From Marinomonas hwangdonensis (lineage in GTDB: Bacteria > Pseudomonadota > Gammaproteobacteria > Pseudomonadales > Marinomonadaceae): 64,000 bases of DNA. The number at the start of each line of letters is the position of its first letter. Position 1 is the stretch's first letter. Shown here in pieces: positions 8,452 to 17,054 of the stretch. A program made the position numbers and the translations under genes. The DNA is taken from positions 310,001 through 374,000 of the forward strand of contig NZ_RIZG01000003.1 of assembly GCF_003721245.1 (NCBI RefSeq). Direction: 5' to 3'. Below the pieces are notes generated by a model. That model made no database searches. It had not been told where the DNA came from and saw nothing but the letters and a program-made list of their open reading frames with translations.

Positions 8452-9816
8452 TTATGAATTCGCGAACCAAACACCTTTCTTCATGTTTTGCAGGTAACAC
8501 CAATACAACGTAATGGCTCTGGCGATAAAGAGCATGGCTTGGCTCAACCATAGACCATGGTTACCAAGATCTTGGGTGATAAACCATACAGGGAAGAACA
8601 CACCGACCACACAAAGGATCATGGTGTTTTGCATTTGCTTTACGCTTGTCGTGCCAATGAAAATGCCGTCCAACATAAAAGACCAAATGCCCAACAGCGG
8701 TAAAAAAATCAGCCAAGGTAGGTACAGTGCCGCATCGTCCCGAACCGTTTCTACACTGGTCAGTAACGCAATGATGTGATTACCAAAAAGCCAAAATATC
8801 AGCATCAGCACAACCGCGGCAAACAGCGCCCAATAGGTCGAAAGTTGAATCACTTTCTTAAAATTGGCTTTGTCTTTGCGGCCATAGTATTCACCACACA
8901 AGGCTTCCACCGAAAACGCAAAGCCATCCAAGGCGTTTGAAATAATCATCAAGAAAGTCAGCAAGACAGCATTCGCAGCCAGAATCGAATCCCCTTGGCG
9001 CGCCCCTTGTGCCGTGAAAAACAACATCACCAGCAGTAAGAGAATCGTGCGTACAAACAGGTAGCGATTCACTCTCACCAAGGCCATGTATTCACGCCAT
9101 TTCGCCAAAACGCTTAGGGGAACATGACCAGAAAAGCCTTTTAACTTATGCCACGCCAACACACCCGCAACCGTGACACCAATGTAGTGGGCAAACACCG
9201 TCGCCCACGCCACACCGTCACTCGCCATGCCCAAGCCATAAACGGCGACATAATCGAGAATCATATTGGCCACATTGATCACCAACAGCATCCACAACGG
9301 CCCTTTGGAATATTGCACGCCAAAGAACCATCCCATCAAAGCATACCCAGCTAATACCGCTGGCGCGCTGAAAATACGCGCCTCGCAATACAACCGTGCC
9401 CACGGTTCCACTTCCGCACTGGGCGCCATTAAGCGAATGGCTAAATCAATAATCGGACCACGAAAAAGAATCAGCATTAAGCCGATAAACACGCCCATTA
9501 AAATCGATTGCAACAGCAGTTCACGAACGCGTCTGTCGTCACCTTGCCCAAGGGCTTGAGCGGTCAATCCAGTCGAGCCCATGCGCAAAAAGCCAAATGC
9601 CCAAAACAAAAAACTAAAAATACTCGCGCCAATCGCCACGGCGGCCAAATGCGTTGCGGTTCCTAAATGCCCAACCACCGCCGTGTCCACTAAGCCCAAT
9701 AACGGCGTAGTTATATTAGCCACCATCGGCGGCCACGCCATGCGCCAAATTTTTTGATTTAATACGGCATTTGCACGATACGAGCAAAAAAGAGCATTGG
9801 GGGATAACTTTGACAC
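8452..9816 (-). CDS. MATE family efflux transporter (DinF-like)
   Basis: A 454-residue protein with about twelve transmembrane helices in two half-repeats. It has the DinF-branch features IWRMAWPPMVANITTPLLGL followed by DTAVVGHLG at residues about 24-50, then GLTAQALGQGD near 84-94. DinF-type MATE proteins export organic cations or related compounds using Na+ or H+ gradients. It lies downstream of nothing obvious and reads toward the AroE paralogue with a 117-base gap. The start ATG is the first in frame. Substrate unknown. Confidence 0.85.
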   Translation of the reverse strand: MSKLSPNALFCSYRANAVLNQKIWRMAWPPMVANITTPLLGLVDTAVVGHLGTATHLAAVAIGASIFSFLFWAFGFLRMGSTGLTAQALGQGDDRRVRELLLQSILMGVFIGLMLILFRGPIIDLAIRLMAPSAEVEPWARLYCEARIFSAPAVLAGYALMGWFFGVQYSKGPLWMLLVINVANMILDYVAVYGLGMASDGVAWATVFAHYIGVTVAGVLAWHKLKGFSGHVPLSVLAKWREYMALVRVNRYLFVRTILLLLVMLFFTAQGARQGDSILAANAVLLTFLMIISNALDGFAFSVEALCGEYYGRKDKANFKKVIQLSTYWALFAAVVLMLIFWLFGNHIIALLTSVETVRDDAALYLPWLIFLPLLGIWSFMLDGIFIGTTSVKQMQNTMILCVVGVFFPVWFITQDLGNHGLWLSQAMLFIARAITLYWCYLQNMKKGVWFANS

Positions 9817-10128
9817 ACGGGACTCACTTGTGGATAAAAATCAATCAATATCGAAAAACAGGAACGCCTTGATCTGTGGAAAATGATAGCAGTTATTCAC
9901 ATTTAGAGGCAGTTTTTACTCAATTTGTGCAGTAATTGGTCAAAATCGCGTGATTGTCAAGTATGGCTCTCGTTTGAAGCGGACTTACCCACAAAAATAA
10001 ACGGATTTAACCCTATAAAATTCAAACATTCTAATATGGGATAAGTGATGCTTTTTTCCACAATCATGCGCACATCGTCGTAAAACTTTGCTAAACTCGC
10101 GTTAATTTTTATCTTGTGGAGAAACCTT
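9817..10128. other. Intergenic region with no gene seen
   Basis: This AT-rich region of 312 bases separates the divergent MATE gene and the small membrane protein gene. I see no supported ORF, RNA or clear operator. It must hold both promoters. Confidence 0.5.
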
Positions 10129-10332
10129 ATGCCAAAGCAACTAAAGCCCTATCTTGAAGGTTTAGCCGTCGGCTTTGTTTTTATTAGTATCACCTTGTTG
10201 TTTTCCATTCCATTTTATATGAGCTTAATCATTGGTGCTTTGGCGGCATTGGGTGGATATCGTAACTCCATTAAAATGGACCAAGAAAAAGCCGATAAAA
10301 AAGCACAAAACCAACCAAAAGACACCGAATAA
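10129..10332 (+). CDS. Small membrane protein of unknown function
   Basis: A 67-residue protein (MPKQLKPYLEGLAVGF...) with two adjacent hydrophobic stretches (about 10-30 and 32-48) and a very hydrophilic Lys/Asp/Gln-rich tail. The ATG at 10129 was chosen because TGGAGAA lies 6-8 bases upstream; a TTG 15 bases earlier lacks such a site. The stop codon at 10330-10332 is one base before the ATG of the truncated haemoglobin, so the two genes are probably co-translated. I do not recognise the family. Confidence 0.6.
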   Translation: MPKQLKPYLEGLAVGFVFISITLLFSIPFYMSLIIGALAALGGYRNSIKMDQEKADKKAQNQPKDTE

Positions 10333-10333
10333 C

Positions 10334-10759
10334 ATGACGGTGTCTAACCCACCTGTTTATGGCGAAGGCGATGCTACTCTTCAAGCTGTCGGCGGATTGC
10401 TAGGCTTGCAAAAATTAGTCGAAACCTTTTACCGAATCATGGAAAACACGCCAGAATTTCGGCCTTTGTTTGATATGCATCCGAGCAATACGGCACTGAC
10501 CATCGACAAGTTGGTGTCGTTTTTATCCGGTTGGATGGGTGGCGAAAAGCTATTTTCAAAAAAGTACGGCCCCATCAGCTTACCGCAAGCTCATGCCCAC
10601 TTAATCGTGACTGAAAAAGAAAAAGCCATGTGGTTAAACTGCATGGCAGCAGCGCTGGATGAGCTAGATTACCCAGACGCATTGAAAGCCTATTTGCTGC
10701 CTCAGCTCGCTTTTCCGGCCGAACGCATTCGTCAAATAAGTGCGGCGAGGCACCAGTAA
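10334..10759 (+). CDS. Group II truncated haemoglobin (YjbI-like)
   Basis: A 141-residue protein starting MTVSNPPVYGEGDATLQAVGG. It shows the group II truncated globin pattern: an N-terminal GG..GL..LV..FY..M motif, DMHP near the E helix, the FLSGWMGG turn, then PISLPQAHAHLIVTEKEKAMWLNCM with the proximal-His helix. Group II globins bind O2 or NO and are often linked to NO or oxygen stress. That suits the neighbourhood: norR and hmp follow. The ATG at 10334 is one base after the preceding gene's stop, indicating translational coupling; the long upstream extension of the frame overlaps that gene and is not real. Confidence 0.85.
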   Translation: MTVSNPPVYGEGDATLQAVGGLLGLQKLVETFYRIMENTPEFRPLFDMHPSNTALTIDKLVSFLSGWMGGEKLFSKKYGPISLPQAHAHLIVTEKEKAMWLNCMAAALDELDYPDALKAYLLPQLAFPAERIRQISAARHQ

Positions 10760-10782
10760 ATTATTTCCAACACTACTTGCAA

Positions 10783-10847
10783 TCAAAGCTAATGACATTC
10801 TTCCTCGCAACTATCGCCTACCTCGTTTGAATGTCATTGTGCTTTGA
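10783..10847. repeat. Long imperfect hairpin after the truncated haemoglobin gene
   Basis: TCAAAGC and AATGACATTC (10783-10800, one bulged base between them) pair with GAATGTCATT and GCTTTGA (10829-10847) around a 28-base loop. The loop has CTCG at both ends and TATCGCC, loosely like the CGCTTTAGCGCCG core of the KAP-flanking hairpins. It may be a diverged member of the same element or simply the shared 3' end of the convergent genes yjbI-like and norR. Confidence 0.45.
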
Positions 10848-10867
10848 ATAACTTCATTCCGGTGTTT

Positions 10868-12433
10868 TTAAGTGCGTACTTCTTTGGCAACGAAAATCCC
10901 TAAGCGTTTTGCCAAGCGAGCTAGGTTGGCGCGGTCCATAGACAACTGCTGAGCGGCCTTAGTCCAGTTTCCTTGGTTGTTTTCTAGCACTTTACGGATT
11001 AATTCACGTTGGTAAGCTTCTGTTTCTAAACGCAAATCGATAGGTTTTTGCTTGTCAAAACTTGGCGGTGATGTCTCGTCATTCTGTCTCTTTTTTTGAA
11101 CGCTATTATCAATTTGTAACCCTGTTAAATGCGCTGATGAAATAACAGTAATCCCTGTTGCATTGTCCGCTTTGGCGAAAAGCGCAGCGCGGGAGATGAC
11201 ATGCTCTAGCTCGCGCACATTTCCTGGCCAGTGATAAGCGTCTAATAAATCGATTGCCGACGCAGACAAGGTGAGTTGTTGCAGACCTAATTTTCGACGG
11301 AAACGCTCAGCAAAGAAGCCTGCCAATAAAGCAATGTCGCCTTGTCTAGCGCGCAGCGCAGGGACTTGAATAGGGAACACACTGAGTCGGTGGAATAAAT
11401 CCGCACGAAAACGATGCTCTGCCACTTCGGTTTCTAAATGTCGGTTAGTCGCAGCAATAATACGCACGTTTACTTTTCGAATTTGATCTTTGCCAACAGC
11501 TTGGATTTCTTGATTTTGAATGGCTCGTAGTAACGTTCCTTGAACTTCCAACGGTAATTCACCAATTTCATCGAGCAATAAAGTTCCACCATCGGCCAAT
11601 AGAAATTTACCGTCTCGATCTCGGTCTGCCCCGGTAAACGCCCCTTTTACATGCCCGAAAAGCTCACTTTCGATAAGATGATGAGGAATCGCAGCGCAGT
11701 TCACATAAACCATAGGCGCTTCAGAGCGCGCAGATTGCTCATGTAATGCTCTCGCAACCAACTCTTTACCGACGCCGGTTTCCCCTTCAATCAAAATGGC
11801 AAAATCTGAGGGGGCAACCAGATTAATCGACTGCTTAAGGTCTTGCATGGCTTTGCTCTGACCTATCATTTCATGGCTTTGCTCGCCCATTACTTTTAAT
11901 ACGTTTTGAGCATGTTGCGACTGGTTTTCTAATTTTTCCATCAAGATGGCGGTATTTAGCGTCATGGCCGCCATGGTGCCGATAATCTCCAACGCACGAG
12001 CATCAATATCATCAAAAACACCCGGCATGATGCTGTCTAGGGTCACCACACCAATTAATTTACCCTCCAAATAAAGCGGAACGCCCATACAAGAGTGCAC
12101 AGGTAAATTCTCATCGTGGCCTAACACCATGCCATCGTAAGGGTCGGGGAGATCGGAATCGGCAGGAAAACGAACCGGATAATGCCCACAACTGATCGCT
12201 TTCAAGCGCGGGTGTTCATCAATAATAAAGCGTCGCCCCATTAGATCTTCTGATAAACCACGCTGAGCCAGCGGCGTCAGCACGCCATTACTGTGAGACA
12301 ACAAGACCACTGCATCGCAGTTGATTGTTGCCCGCACCGCGTACACCAATTGCTCGAAGCGATTAGGTTGCGTTACGGCGCTGGCAAGGTCGAGGGCAAA
12401 GCTCAACAACGCATTATTAGAAACTTGATTCAT
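10868..12433 (-). CDS. norR: Nitric-oxide-responsive sigma-54 activator NorR
   Basis: 521 residues from the chosen start. An N-terminal GAF domain (about 20-165; binds iron and senses NO in E. coli NorR) is followed by the sigma-54 AAA+ domain with Walker A GETGVGKE (near 214), GAFTGAD (near 264) and the Walker [12 protein letters not shown] (near 285). A C-terminal Fis-type helix-turn-helix ends it. The ATG at 12433 ([10 protein letters not shown]) is preferred. An in-frame ATG at 12490 would add 19 residues and place the coding sequence across a NorR-type operator at 12465-12479. The gene is divergent from hmp, the usual partner, so NO would activate NorR and NorR would activate hmp. Confidence 0.9.
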   Translation of the reverse strand: MNQVSNNALLSFALDLASAVTQPNRFEQLVYAVRATINCDAVVLLSHSNGVLTPLAQRGLSEDLMGRRFIIDEHPRLKAISCGHYPVRFPADSDLPDPYDGMVLGHDENLPVHSCMGVPLYLEGKLIGVVTLDSIMPGVFDDIDARALEIIGTMAAMTLNTAILMEKLENQSQHAQNVLKVMGEQSHEMIGQSKAMQDLKQSINLVAPSDFAILIEGETGVGKELVARALHEQSARSEAPMVYVNCAAIPHHLIESELFGHVKGAFTGADRDRDGKFLLADGGTLLLDEIGELPLEVQGTLLRAIQNQEIQAVGKDQIRKVNVRIIAATNRHLETEVAEHRFRADLFHRLSVFPIQVPALRARQGDIALLAGFFAERFRRKLGLQQLTLSASAIDLLDAYHWPGNVRELEHVISRAALFAKADNATGITVISSAHLTGLQIDNSVQKKRQNDETSPPSFDKQKPIDLRLETEAYQRELIRKVLENNQGNWTKAAQQLSMDRANLARLAKRLGIFVAKEVRT

Positions 12434-12464
12434 GATGATCGACTCATAGGACGAATGACTACTC

Positions 12465-12479
12465 GTGTCAATTTGACAC
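12465..12479. promoter_or_regulatory. NorR binding site 1
   Basis: GTGTCAATTTGACAC is a perfect 15-base palindrome containing the NorR core GT-N7-AC (GTCAATTTGAC). It lies between norR and hmp, about 100 bases before the hmp sigma-54 promoter. Confidence 0.75.
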
Positions 12480-12508
12480 AAAGATATCATATAGACTTTT
12501 ATTTTAGC

Positions 12509-12523
12509 GAGTCATATTGACTC
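12509..12523. promoter_or_regulatory. NorR binding site 2
   Basis: GAGTCATATTGACTC is a 15-base palindrome with the same GT-N7-AC core (GTCATATTGAC), 44 bases from site 1. It lies upstream of the sigma-54 promoter, as expected for an enhancer-binding activator. E. coli has three such sites; I can see only two here. Confidence 0.75.
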
Positions 12524-12574
12524 TTGAATAGTTTGATTGAAAATAACCAATTGATTTTATTGGCTATTTTAAAT

Positions 12575-12590
12575 TGGCATGGACTTCGCT
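12575..12590 (+). promoter_or_regulatory. Sigma-54 promoter of hmp
   Basis: TGGCATGGACTTCGCT has the -24 GG at 12576-12577 and the -12 GC at 12588-12589, exactly ten bases apart, close to the consensus TGGCAC-N5-TTGCW. The hmp ATG follows about 50 bases later. Together with upstream NorR sites this supports NorR/RpoN control of hmp. Confidence 0.75.
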
Positions 12591-12639
12591 ATAGAGAAGA
12601 TAACCCGATTTTATTCACCTTGGCCAAAAGGATACAAGC

Positions 12640-13830
12640 ATGTTATCTCAACAACATATAGACACAGTCAAAGCCACGATTCCCTTATTAGCGTCCGCTG
12701 GTCCGGCTATTACCGAACATTTTTATCAGCGTATGTTTGCTCACAATCCGGAGCTAAAACACGTGTTTAACATGACCCACCAAAGAACGGGCGGTCAGCC
12801 TGCGGCTTTGTTCAATGCCATCGCCGCTTACGCGACACACATCGATAACCTTGAGGTATTAACTGGTGCTGTGATGCGCATTGCCCATAAACACACCAGC
12901 TTTAATATTCAACCAGATCAATACGACATTGTTGGCCACCACCTGATTGAAACCTTACGTGAACTCGCCCCAGACGCTTTTACCCAAGACGTAGAAGAAG
13001 CTTGGGTAGCGGCTTATGGACAATTAGCGGATATCTTTATCAAAGTCGAAGGTGATCTGTATGCCGAACGTGCCGGGCAACAGGGCGGTTGGAAAGATTT
13101 TCGTCGCTTCCGTGTTGCTTCCAAAACACCAGAATCGGATTTGGTCACCAGCTTTGTGTTTGAGCCTGTCGATGGTGGCGCGGTAATCGGCTACCAACCC
13201 GGCCAATATCTGGGCGTTAAGTTACACCCAAAAGGCAATGAGTTCGATGAGATACGTCAATACTCGTTGTCCACCACGCCAAATGGTAAACACTATCGCA
13301 TCAGCGTCAAGCGCGAAGGCACAGGCGATATCAAGGGCGTTATGTCGAACTACCTGCACGACCATCTAAAGGTGGGCGATGAAATCGAGGCCATGCCACC
13401 CGCCGGTGATTTCGTATTCAAAGACAAGCAAACGCCCGTCGTGCTGATTTCTGGTGGCGTTGGCTTAACCCCCATGCAAGCCATATTGGATACACTCGCC
13501 AAGCAGCAATATAGCCACCCAGTCAGCTATTTACACGCTTGTGCGCACCAAGGCCAGCATTCCTTCAAAGAGCACGTGAACAGTTTGAAAGGACAACTGA
13601 ATTTGTCCATTCACACTTGGTACGAACAAGCCAACAGCGAAGAAGACGGCGTGTTAAACGGCATGATGCAATTAGAAGCAATAAAAGACAGCTTACCGCT
13701 GACGGATGGCGAGTTTTACTTATGTGGACCCGTTGGCTTCATGATGTTCGTTAAACAGCAATTATTAACCCTTGGGGTAGAAGCAGACCGCATTCATTAT
13801 GAATTGTTCGGACCACATCAAGAGGTTTGA
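12640..13830 (+). CDS. hmp: Flavohaemoglobin, nitric oxide dioxygenase
   Basis: A 396-residue protein equal in length to E. coli Hmp. The globin domain (1-138) has distal Tyr29, Phe43 and proximal His85 in the conserved IAHKHTSF. The FAD domain has RQYSLS near 206, and the NAD domain has VLISGGVGLTPM near 267 and LCGPVGFM near 361. It oxidises NO to nitrate using O2 and NADH in the cytoplasm. The gene lies behind a sigma-54 promoter and NorR sites and is divergent from norR, so NO induction is expected. A hairpin terminator follows. Confidence 0.95.
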   Translation: MLSQQHIDTVKATIPLLASAGPAITEHFYQRMFAHNPELKHVFNMTHQRTGGQPAALFNAIAAYATHIDNLEVLTGAVMRIAHKHTSFNIQPDQYDIVGHHLIETLRELAPDAFTQDVEEAWVAAYGQLADIFIKVEGDLYAERAGQQGGWKDFRRFRVASKTPESDLVTSFVFEPVDGGAVIGYQPGQYLGVKLHPKGNEFDEIRQYSLSTTPNGKHYRISVKREGTGDIKGVMSNYLHDHLKVGDEIEAMPPAGDFVFKDKQTPVVLISGGVGLTPMQAILDTLAKQQYSHPVSYLHACAHQGQHSFKEHVNSLKGQLNLSIHTWYEQANSEEDGVLNGMMQLEAIKDSLPLTDGEFYLCGPVGFMMFVKQQLLTLGVEADRIHYELFGPHQEV

Positions 13831-13862
13831 TAAACAAGTCATACACTAAGTTAAAAAACAAA

Positions 13863-13894
13863 AAAGCATGAGTCTCCGATGATACTCATGCTTT
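13863..13894. terminator. Bidirectional terminator between hmp and the GST gene
   Basis: AAAGCATGAGT and ACTCATGCTTT form a perfect 11-bp stem with a ten-base loop. It lies between the convergent hmp and GST genes, with A-rich sequence to the left and T-rich sequence (GTTTTAATT) to the right. Confidence 0.8.
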
Positions 13895-13913
13895 GTTTTA
13901 ATTAGAGATTTGA

Positions 13914-14555
13914 TTAGGACTGGGCAAGCAACAACGCTTGCTCTTTTTCCTCCACTCTTGTGAAGGTAGGGCGTGATGTAACACGGTCAATGTAGGCATC
14001 CACCACAGGGTTCGTCGTAATTAACCCAAACGTGCGGCACCACTTCAAACTCAATCCCCAAAGAATATCCACTGCGTATAGCTCCTCTCCCAATAAATAA
14101 GGGCCTTTGGCAATTTGATCGAATAACGTTTGCAGCATTTTATCGAAGCTACCATAGGATGATTGAGACGCTGCGACGTCAGGGCGATTAAACGCTTTGT
14201 CGATCACAGCGGGCTCAAAACTGCTGCCTTGATAGGCCATCCAACGTAAATACGCACCACGTTTTGGATCATTGAAAGCAGGCGCTAAGCCTTTTTCAGG
14301 AAACAGATCGGCCAAGTAGGTGTAACAAGCAACTTGCTCAGTAACCACTATGCCGTTATGAACAAGGGTTGGAAATTTCCCCAAAGGATTGATAGCGAGA
14401 AACTCTGGTTGTTGATTTTCACCGGTTTTGAAATTCAGCACTTTCATGTCATAGGGAATCCCCAACTCTTCCAGCAATACCCAAATGCCAGTGCCTCGGG
14501 TTTGTGGAGCATGGTACAGGGTGATGGTGTCTTGCTTGCTTTGAATCTCGCTCAT
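13914..14555 (-). CDS. Glutathione S-transferase family protein
   Basis: A 213-residue protein with a thioredoxin-fold N-terminal domain (ITLYHAPQTRGTGIWVLLEELGIPY, about 11-35; PEFLAINPLGKFPTLV then VTEQVACYTYLAD to about 82) and an all-helical C-terminal domain. The cis-Pro is in FPTL and the glutathione gamma-glutamyl contact is V(T)EQ in place of the usual ESxAI. Such proteins conjugate or reduce electrophiles with glutathione in the cytoplasm; the substrate is unknown. A YafY-type WYL regulator is divergent from it, a common pairing, and probably controls it. Confidence 0.85.
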   Translation of the reverse strand: MSEIQSKQDTITLYHAPQTRGTGIWVLLEELGIPYDMKVLNFKTGENQQPEFLAINPLGKFPTLVHNGIVVTEQVACYTYLADLFPEKGLAPAFNDPKRGAYLRWMAYQGSSFEPAVIDKAFNRPDVAASQSSYGSFDKMLQTLFDQIAKGPYLLGEELYAVDILWGLSLKWCRTFGLITTNPVVDAYIDRVTSRPTFTRVEEKEQALLLAQS

Positions 14556-14734
14556 ATCCGTTACCTCAGTAGGTTGTTAGATCATTTTTGATGGTTACAT
14601 GAGCTATATTAGTGACTAAACCTGACATCTAGCGTCAGGTTTATACTTTATACTAGCGAAATAACATTCGCTTAATGCTGTTAGTTGGCAAGATGACTTA
14701 GCTCGATGACAAAGAACAGCGAAAGGAGAATTTC

Positions 14735-15694
14735 ATGCGAGCCAGCCGAATACTCAAAATGCTGATGATGTTACAAACCCACGAGAAGGTCACGGCCGCC
14801 GAATTGGCTGACGCCTGTGAAACCTCTATTCGTACGGTTTATCGGGATATCGAAGCACTTAGCGCCATTGGCGTCCCCGTCTACAGCGAACAAGGAGTGC
14901 AAGGTGGCTATCGGTTGTTGCAAGGTTATCGCACCCGTTTGAATGGGCTTTCCGCCAAAGAAGCAGAAACACTGTTTTTAGCCGGGTTGTCTGGTCCTGC
15001 GCAAAAAATGGGGATAGACACCCTCCTTGCCGATGCTCAATTAAAGTTAAAGGCCGCCTTACCAGAAAACATACGACCTGAAATCGACCGCTTACAAAGT
15101 CGATTTTTGCTGGATGCGCCCAATTGGTTTTCTGACGATGAAAAAGTCACTTACTTGCCAGACTTAATGACAGCGGTATTAGAACAACGCTGTGTTGTCA
15201 TGCAATATCAAAGCTGGAAAGGCGAAATTAATCGCCAGCTACAACCTCTGGGCATCGTTTTAAAAGGCGGTCAGTGGTATTTGCTCGCACAGGTAGAAAA
15301 AGACGTGCGGACATACAGAGTCTCTCGTATTGAATCATTAACTTTACTAGATGAAACATTCGAACGCCCCAAAGACTTTAATTTAACGGCATTTTGGCAA
15401 GACAGTTTACGCCGAATGGAAGTGGTGCAGTTTCCTATTATTGCCGAGGTACGTTTAACGTCTCTCGGCAGAAAGATCATGCAACACGTTTGCTCTTCCT
15501 ATGCGGTTAATCAAGCTCAGATAGAACCAATGGACGAATCAGGTTGGCACCGAGCCAGATTTCCAGTGGGCGAATCGGTATACGGTTGTGCAGAACTCTT
15601 ACGCTTTGGGGCTGAACTAGAAGTAATTGGCCCACCAGAACTGCGGGCAGAAATGGAGAAAATGGTGTCATCCTTGGCTACGTTGTATCGCTAA
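14735..15694 (+). CDS. YafY-type transcriptional regulator (HTH_11 and WYL domain)
   Basis: A 319-residue protein. The N-terminal DeoR-like winged helix (about 1-60, RILKMLMMLQTHEKVTAAELAD then TSIRTVYRDIEALSAIGVPVY) is followed by GGYRLLQGYRTRLNGLSAKEAE. A WYL domain comes next (about 140-210, with QWYLLAQVEKDVRTYRVSRI) and a C-terminal WCX region. WYL regulators respond to small ligands or nucleic acid signals. It is divergent from a glutathione transferase gene with a 180-base gap, and most likely regulates it. The start ATG has AAAGGAGAA upstream. Confidence 0.85.
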   Translation: MRASRILKMLMMLQTHEKVTAAELADACETSIRTVYRDIEALSAIGVPVYSEQGVQGGYRLLQGYRTRLNGLSAKEAETLFLAGLSGPAQKMGIDTLLADAQLKLKAALPENIRPEIDRLQSRFLLDAPNWFSDDEKVTYLPDLMTAVLEQRCVVMQYQSWKGEINRQLQPLGIVLKGGQWYLLAQVEKDVRTYRVSRIESLTLLDETFERPKDFNLTAFWQDSLRRMEVVQFPIIAEVRLTSLGRKIMQHVCSSYAVNQAQIEPMDESGWHRARFPVGESVYGCAELLRFGAELEVIGPPELRAEMEKMVSSLATLYR

Positions 15695-15800
15695 AATACA
15701 GCTCTGAGTTAAGCAGTACAAAAAAGGGCGAAAGCCACCATGGTTTGCTCTAACATAGTGGACATAAATAGCTATTAAAGGGCGCGATAAGGTTACGGAT

Positions 15801-16874
15801 ATGGACATAATTGAATCATTTTTTCAGGAAGCAGTTTCGATAGGGGAAGAGGGACGATCAGTGCTCGGTCTTTTCTTCTCTCTATATTTCGGAGCTATTA
15901 CAGTTGGCATTGCAATAATAACATTCATACCTGCCTATGCCAGTTATCGAATGAAAAGCTCGACTAAAATTACAGCAAGATATGTCTGGAGCAGTGATCT
16001 TCTTTACCAAGATACGTATGTTAATTCTATAACGTTGGAGAATCATAAAGATAAATCCGAGGCCATTTTTGGAATCTATCTAAGGTTGGGAAGGAATGTC
16101 TATATTGAACTGGAAGAATTTAGTGAGCGACCTTTAATTTTGCCTCCATTCGAGGCTGTTACTCGCACTTTAAGCCCTGTTTCTCACTATAGTTATGGCT
16201 CAACTATCATTGATATTAACGAAGCGTTTAGAAAAAAGCATTTGAAGAGATCAATAATACTTTCTACGAGCCGGGGAAAATATAAAACTAAGAGTTCCAA
16301 AGGGCGCTGGCATCCTCGTTCGGAAAGCCTCAGGAATGACAATATTGCAGCACTTTATTGCACAAGAGTTGAGAATGTAAATACCAAGGGTAATGAATAC
16401 GTCCTGCCAACTAATGCTCTATATATTATGTACTTCACACAGGATGGGAAAGATAAGCAGTCATCTATTTTTGGTGGAGAATTCTCACACCAGAATGATA
16501 AAAATTTTGCTATTACGGAAGAAAGTCTACAGTGTAAAGAGGTGCTTCTTAAGCATTTAAGAGGGCTTGAATCACTGAAGGAGCTTAGAGTAGATCCTAA
16601 CTCAATTAGAGTGGTAAATGTGGACGAAATCCCAGAAGTAGAGAGAGACAGGAACTTTTTTAAAGACACCATAACTGCTACACCAAATAACTCAAAGCTT
16701 ATGAATGTTGTAGGAAGAGCGTCTGCTATCATTCGTCAACTTGTTATGGATAGAAGTAATCATGACCGGCATGCTAAAGGTATGACTTACCTAGAGAAAA
16801 GAGTAATTGTGGTATACGGCGCGCTCGCAACAGTGATTTTGTTTATTACGGTCGGGTATTACTTCTGGGGCTGA
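15801..16874 (+). CDS. Unknown AT-rich protein with one membrane helix at each end
   Basis: A 357-residue protein that I do not recognise. A hydrophobic stretch (about 22-46, LGLFFSLYFGAITVGIAIITFIP) lies near the N-terminus and another (about 334-355, VVYGALATVILFITVGYYFW) at the very C-terminus, with a roughly 290-residue hydrophilic domain between. The middle is Lys/Arg/Ser/Asn-rich and contains LxLGRNVYIELEEF and SIILSTSRGKYKTKSS. Codon use (many ATA, AGA, AGG, TTA) is more AT-rich than in the flanking yafY-like and COG3146 genes, which suggests transfer. The start ATG has AAGG about 8 bases upstream. It stands alone. Confidence 0.6.
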   Translation: MDIIESFFQEAVSIGEEGRSVLGLFFSLYFGAITVGIAIITFIPAYASYRMKSSTKITARYVWSSDLLYQDTYVNSITLENHKDKSEAIFGIYLRLGRNVYIELEEFSERPLILPPFEAVTRTLSPVSHYSYGSTIIDINEAFRKKHLKRSIILSTSRGKYKTKSSKGRWHPRSESLRNDNIAALYCTRVENVNTKGNEYVLPTNALYIMYFTQDGKDKQSSIFGGEFSHQNDKNFAITEESLQCKEVLLKHLRGLESLKELRVDPNSIRVVNVDEIPEVERDRNFFKDTITATPNNSKLMNVVGRASAIIRQLVMDRSNHDRHAKGMTYLEKRVIVVYGALATVILFITVGYYFWG

Positions 16875-17054
16875 GTGAGCGTGTGTGTCGCCATATAATC
16901 AATTTGCGAGCCGTGGGACTTGTTTAGCGAAAGCTTTTCCCTAAGGACATACGATAAGAAGCCCGTGTCCTATGATATGACCAACTTTGCCAAGAAGAGC
17001 TTGATCTAGAATACCTTAAAATGCCCAAACAGCTCTCCCAAATGAGAAAACATT

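Noticed and set aside
10232..10333. 34-residue N-terminal extension of the truncated haemoglobin
   Set aside because: It lies entirely out of frame within the preceding small membrane protein gene; the ATG at 10334 gives the normal family length.
12434..12490. Longer NorR starting at 12490
   Set aside because: The extra 19 residues would cross a NorR operator and are not part of the GAF domain.
16875..17054. Inverted repeat around AAGGACA and TGTCCTA as a regulatory site or RNA
   Set aside because: The arms are short, widely spaced and without a T-run, in the gap between two convergent genes; nothing else supports a function.
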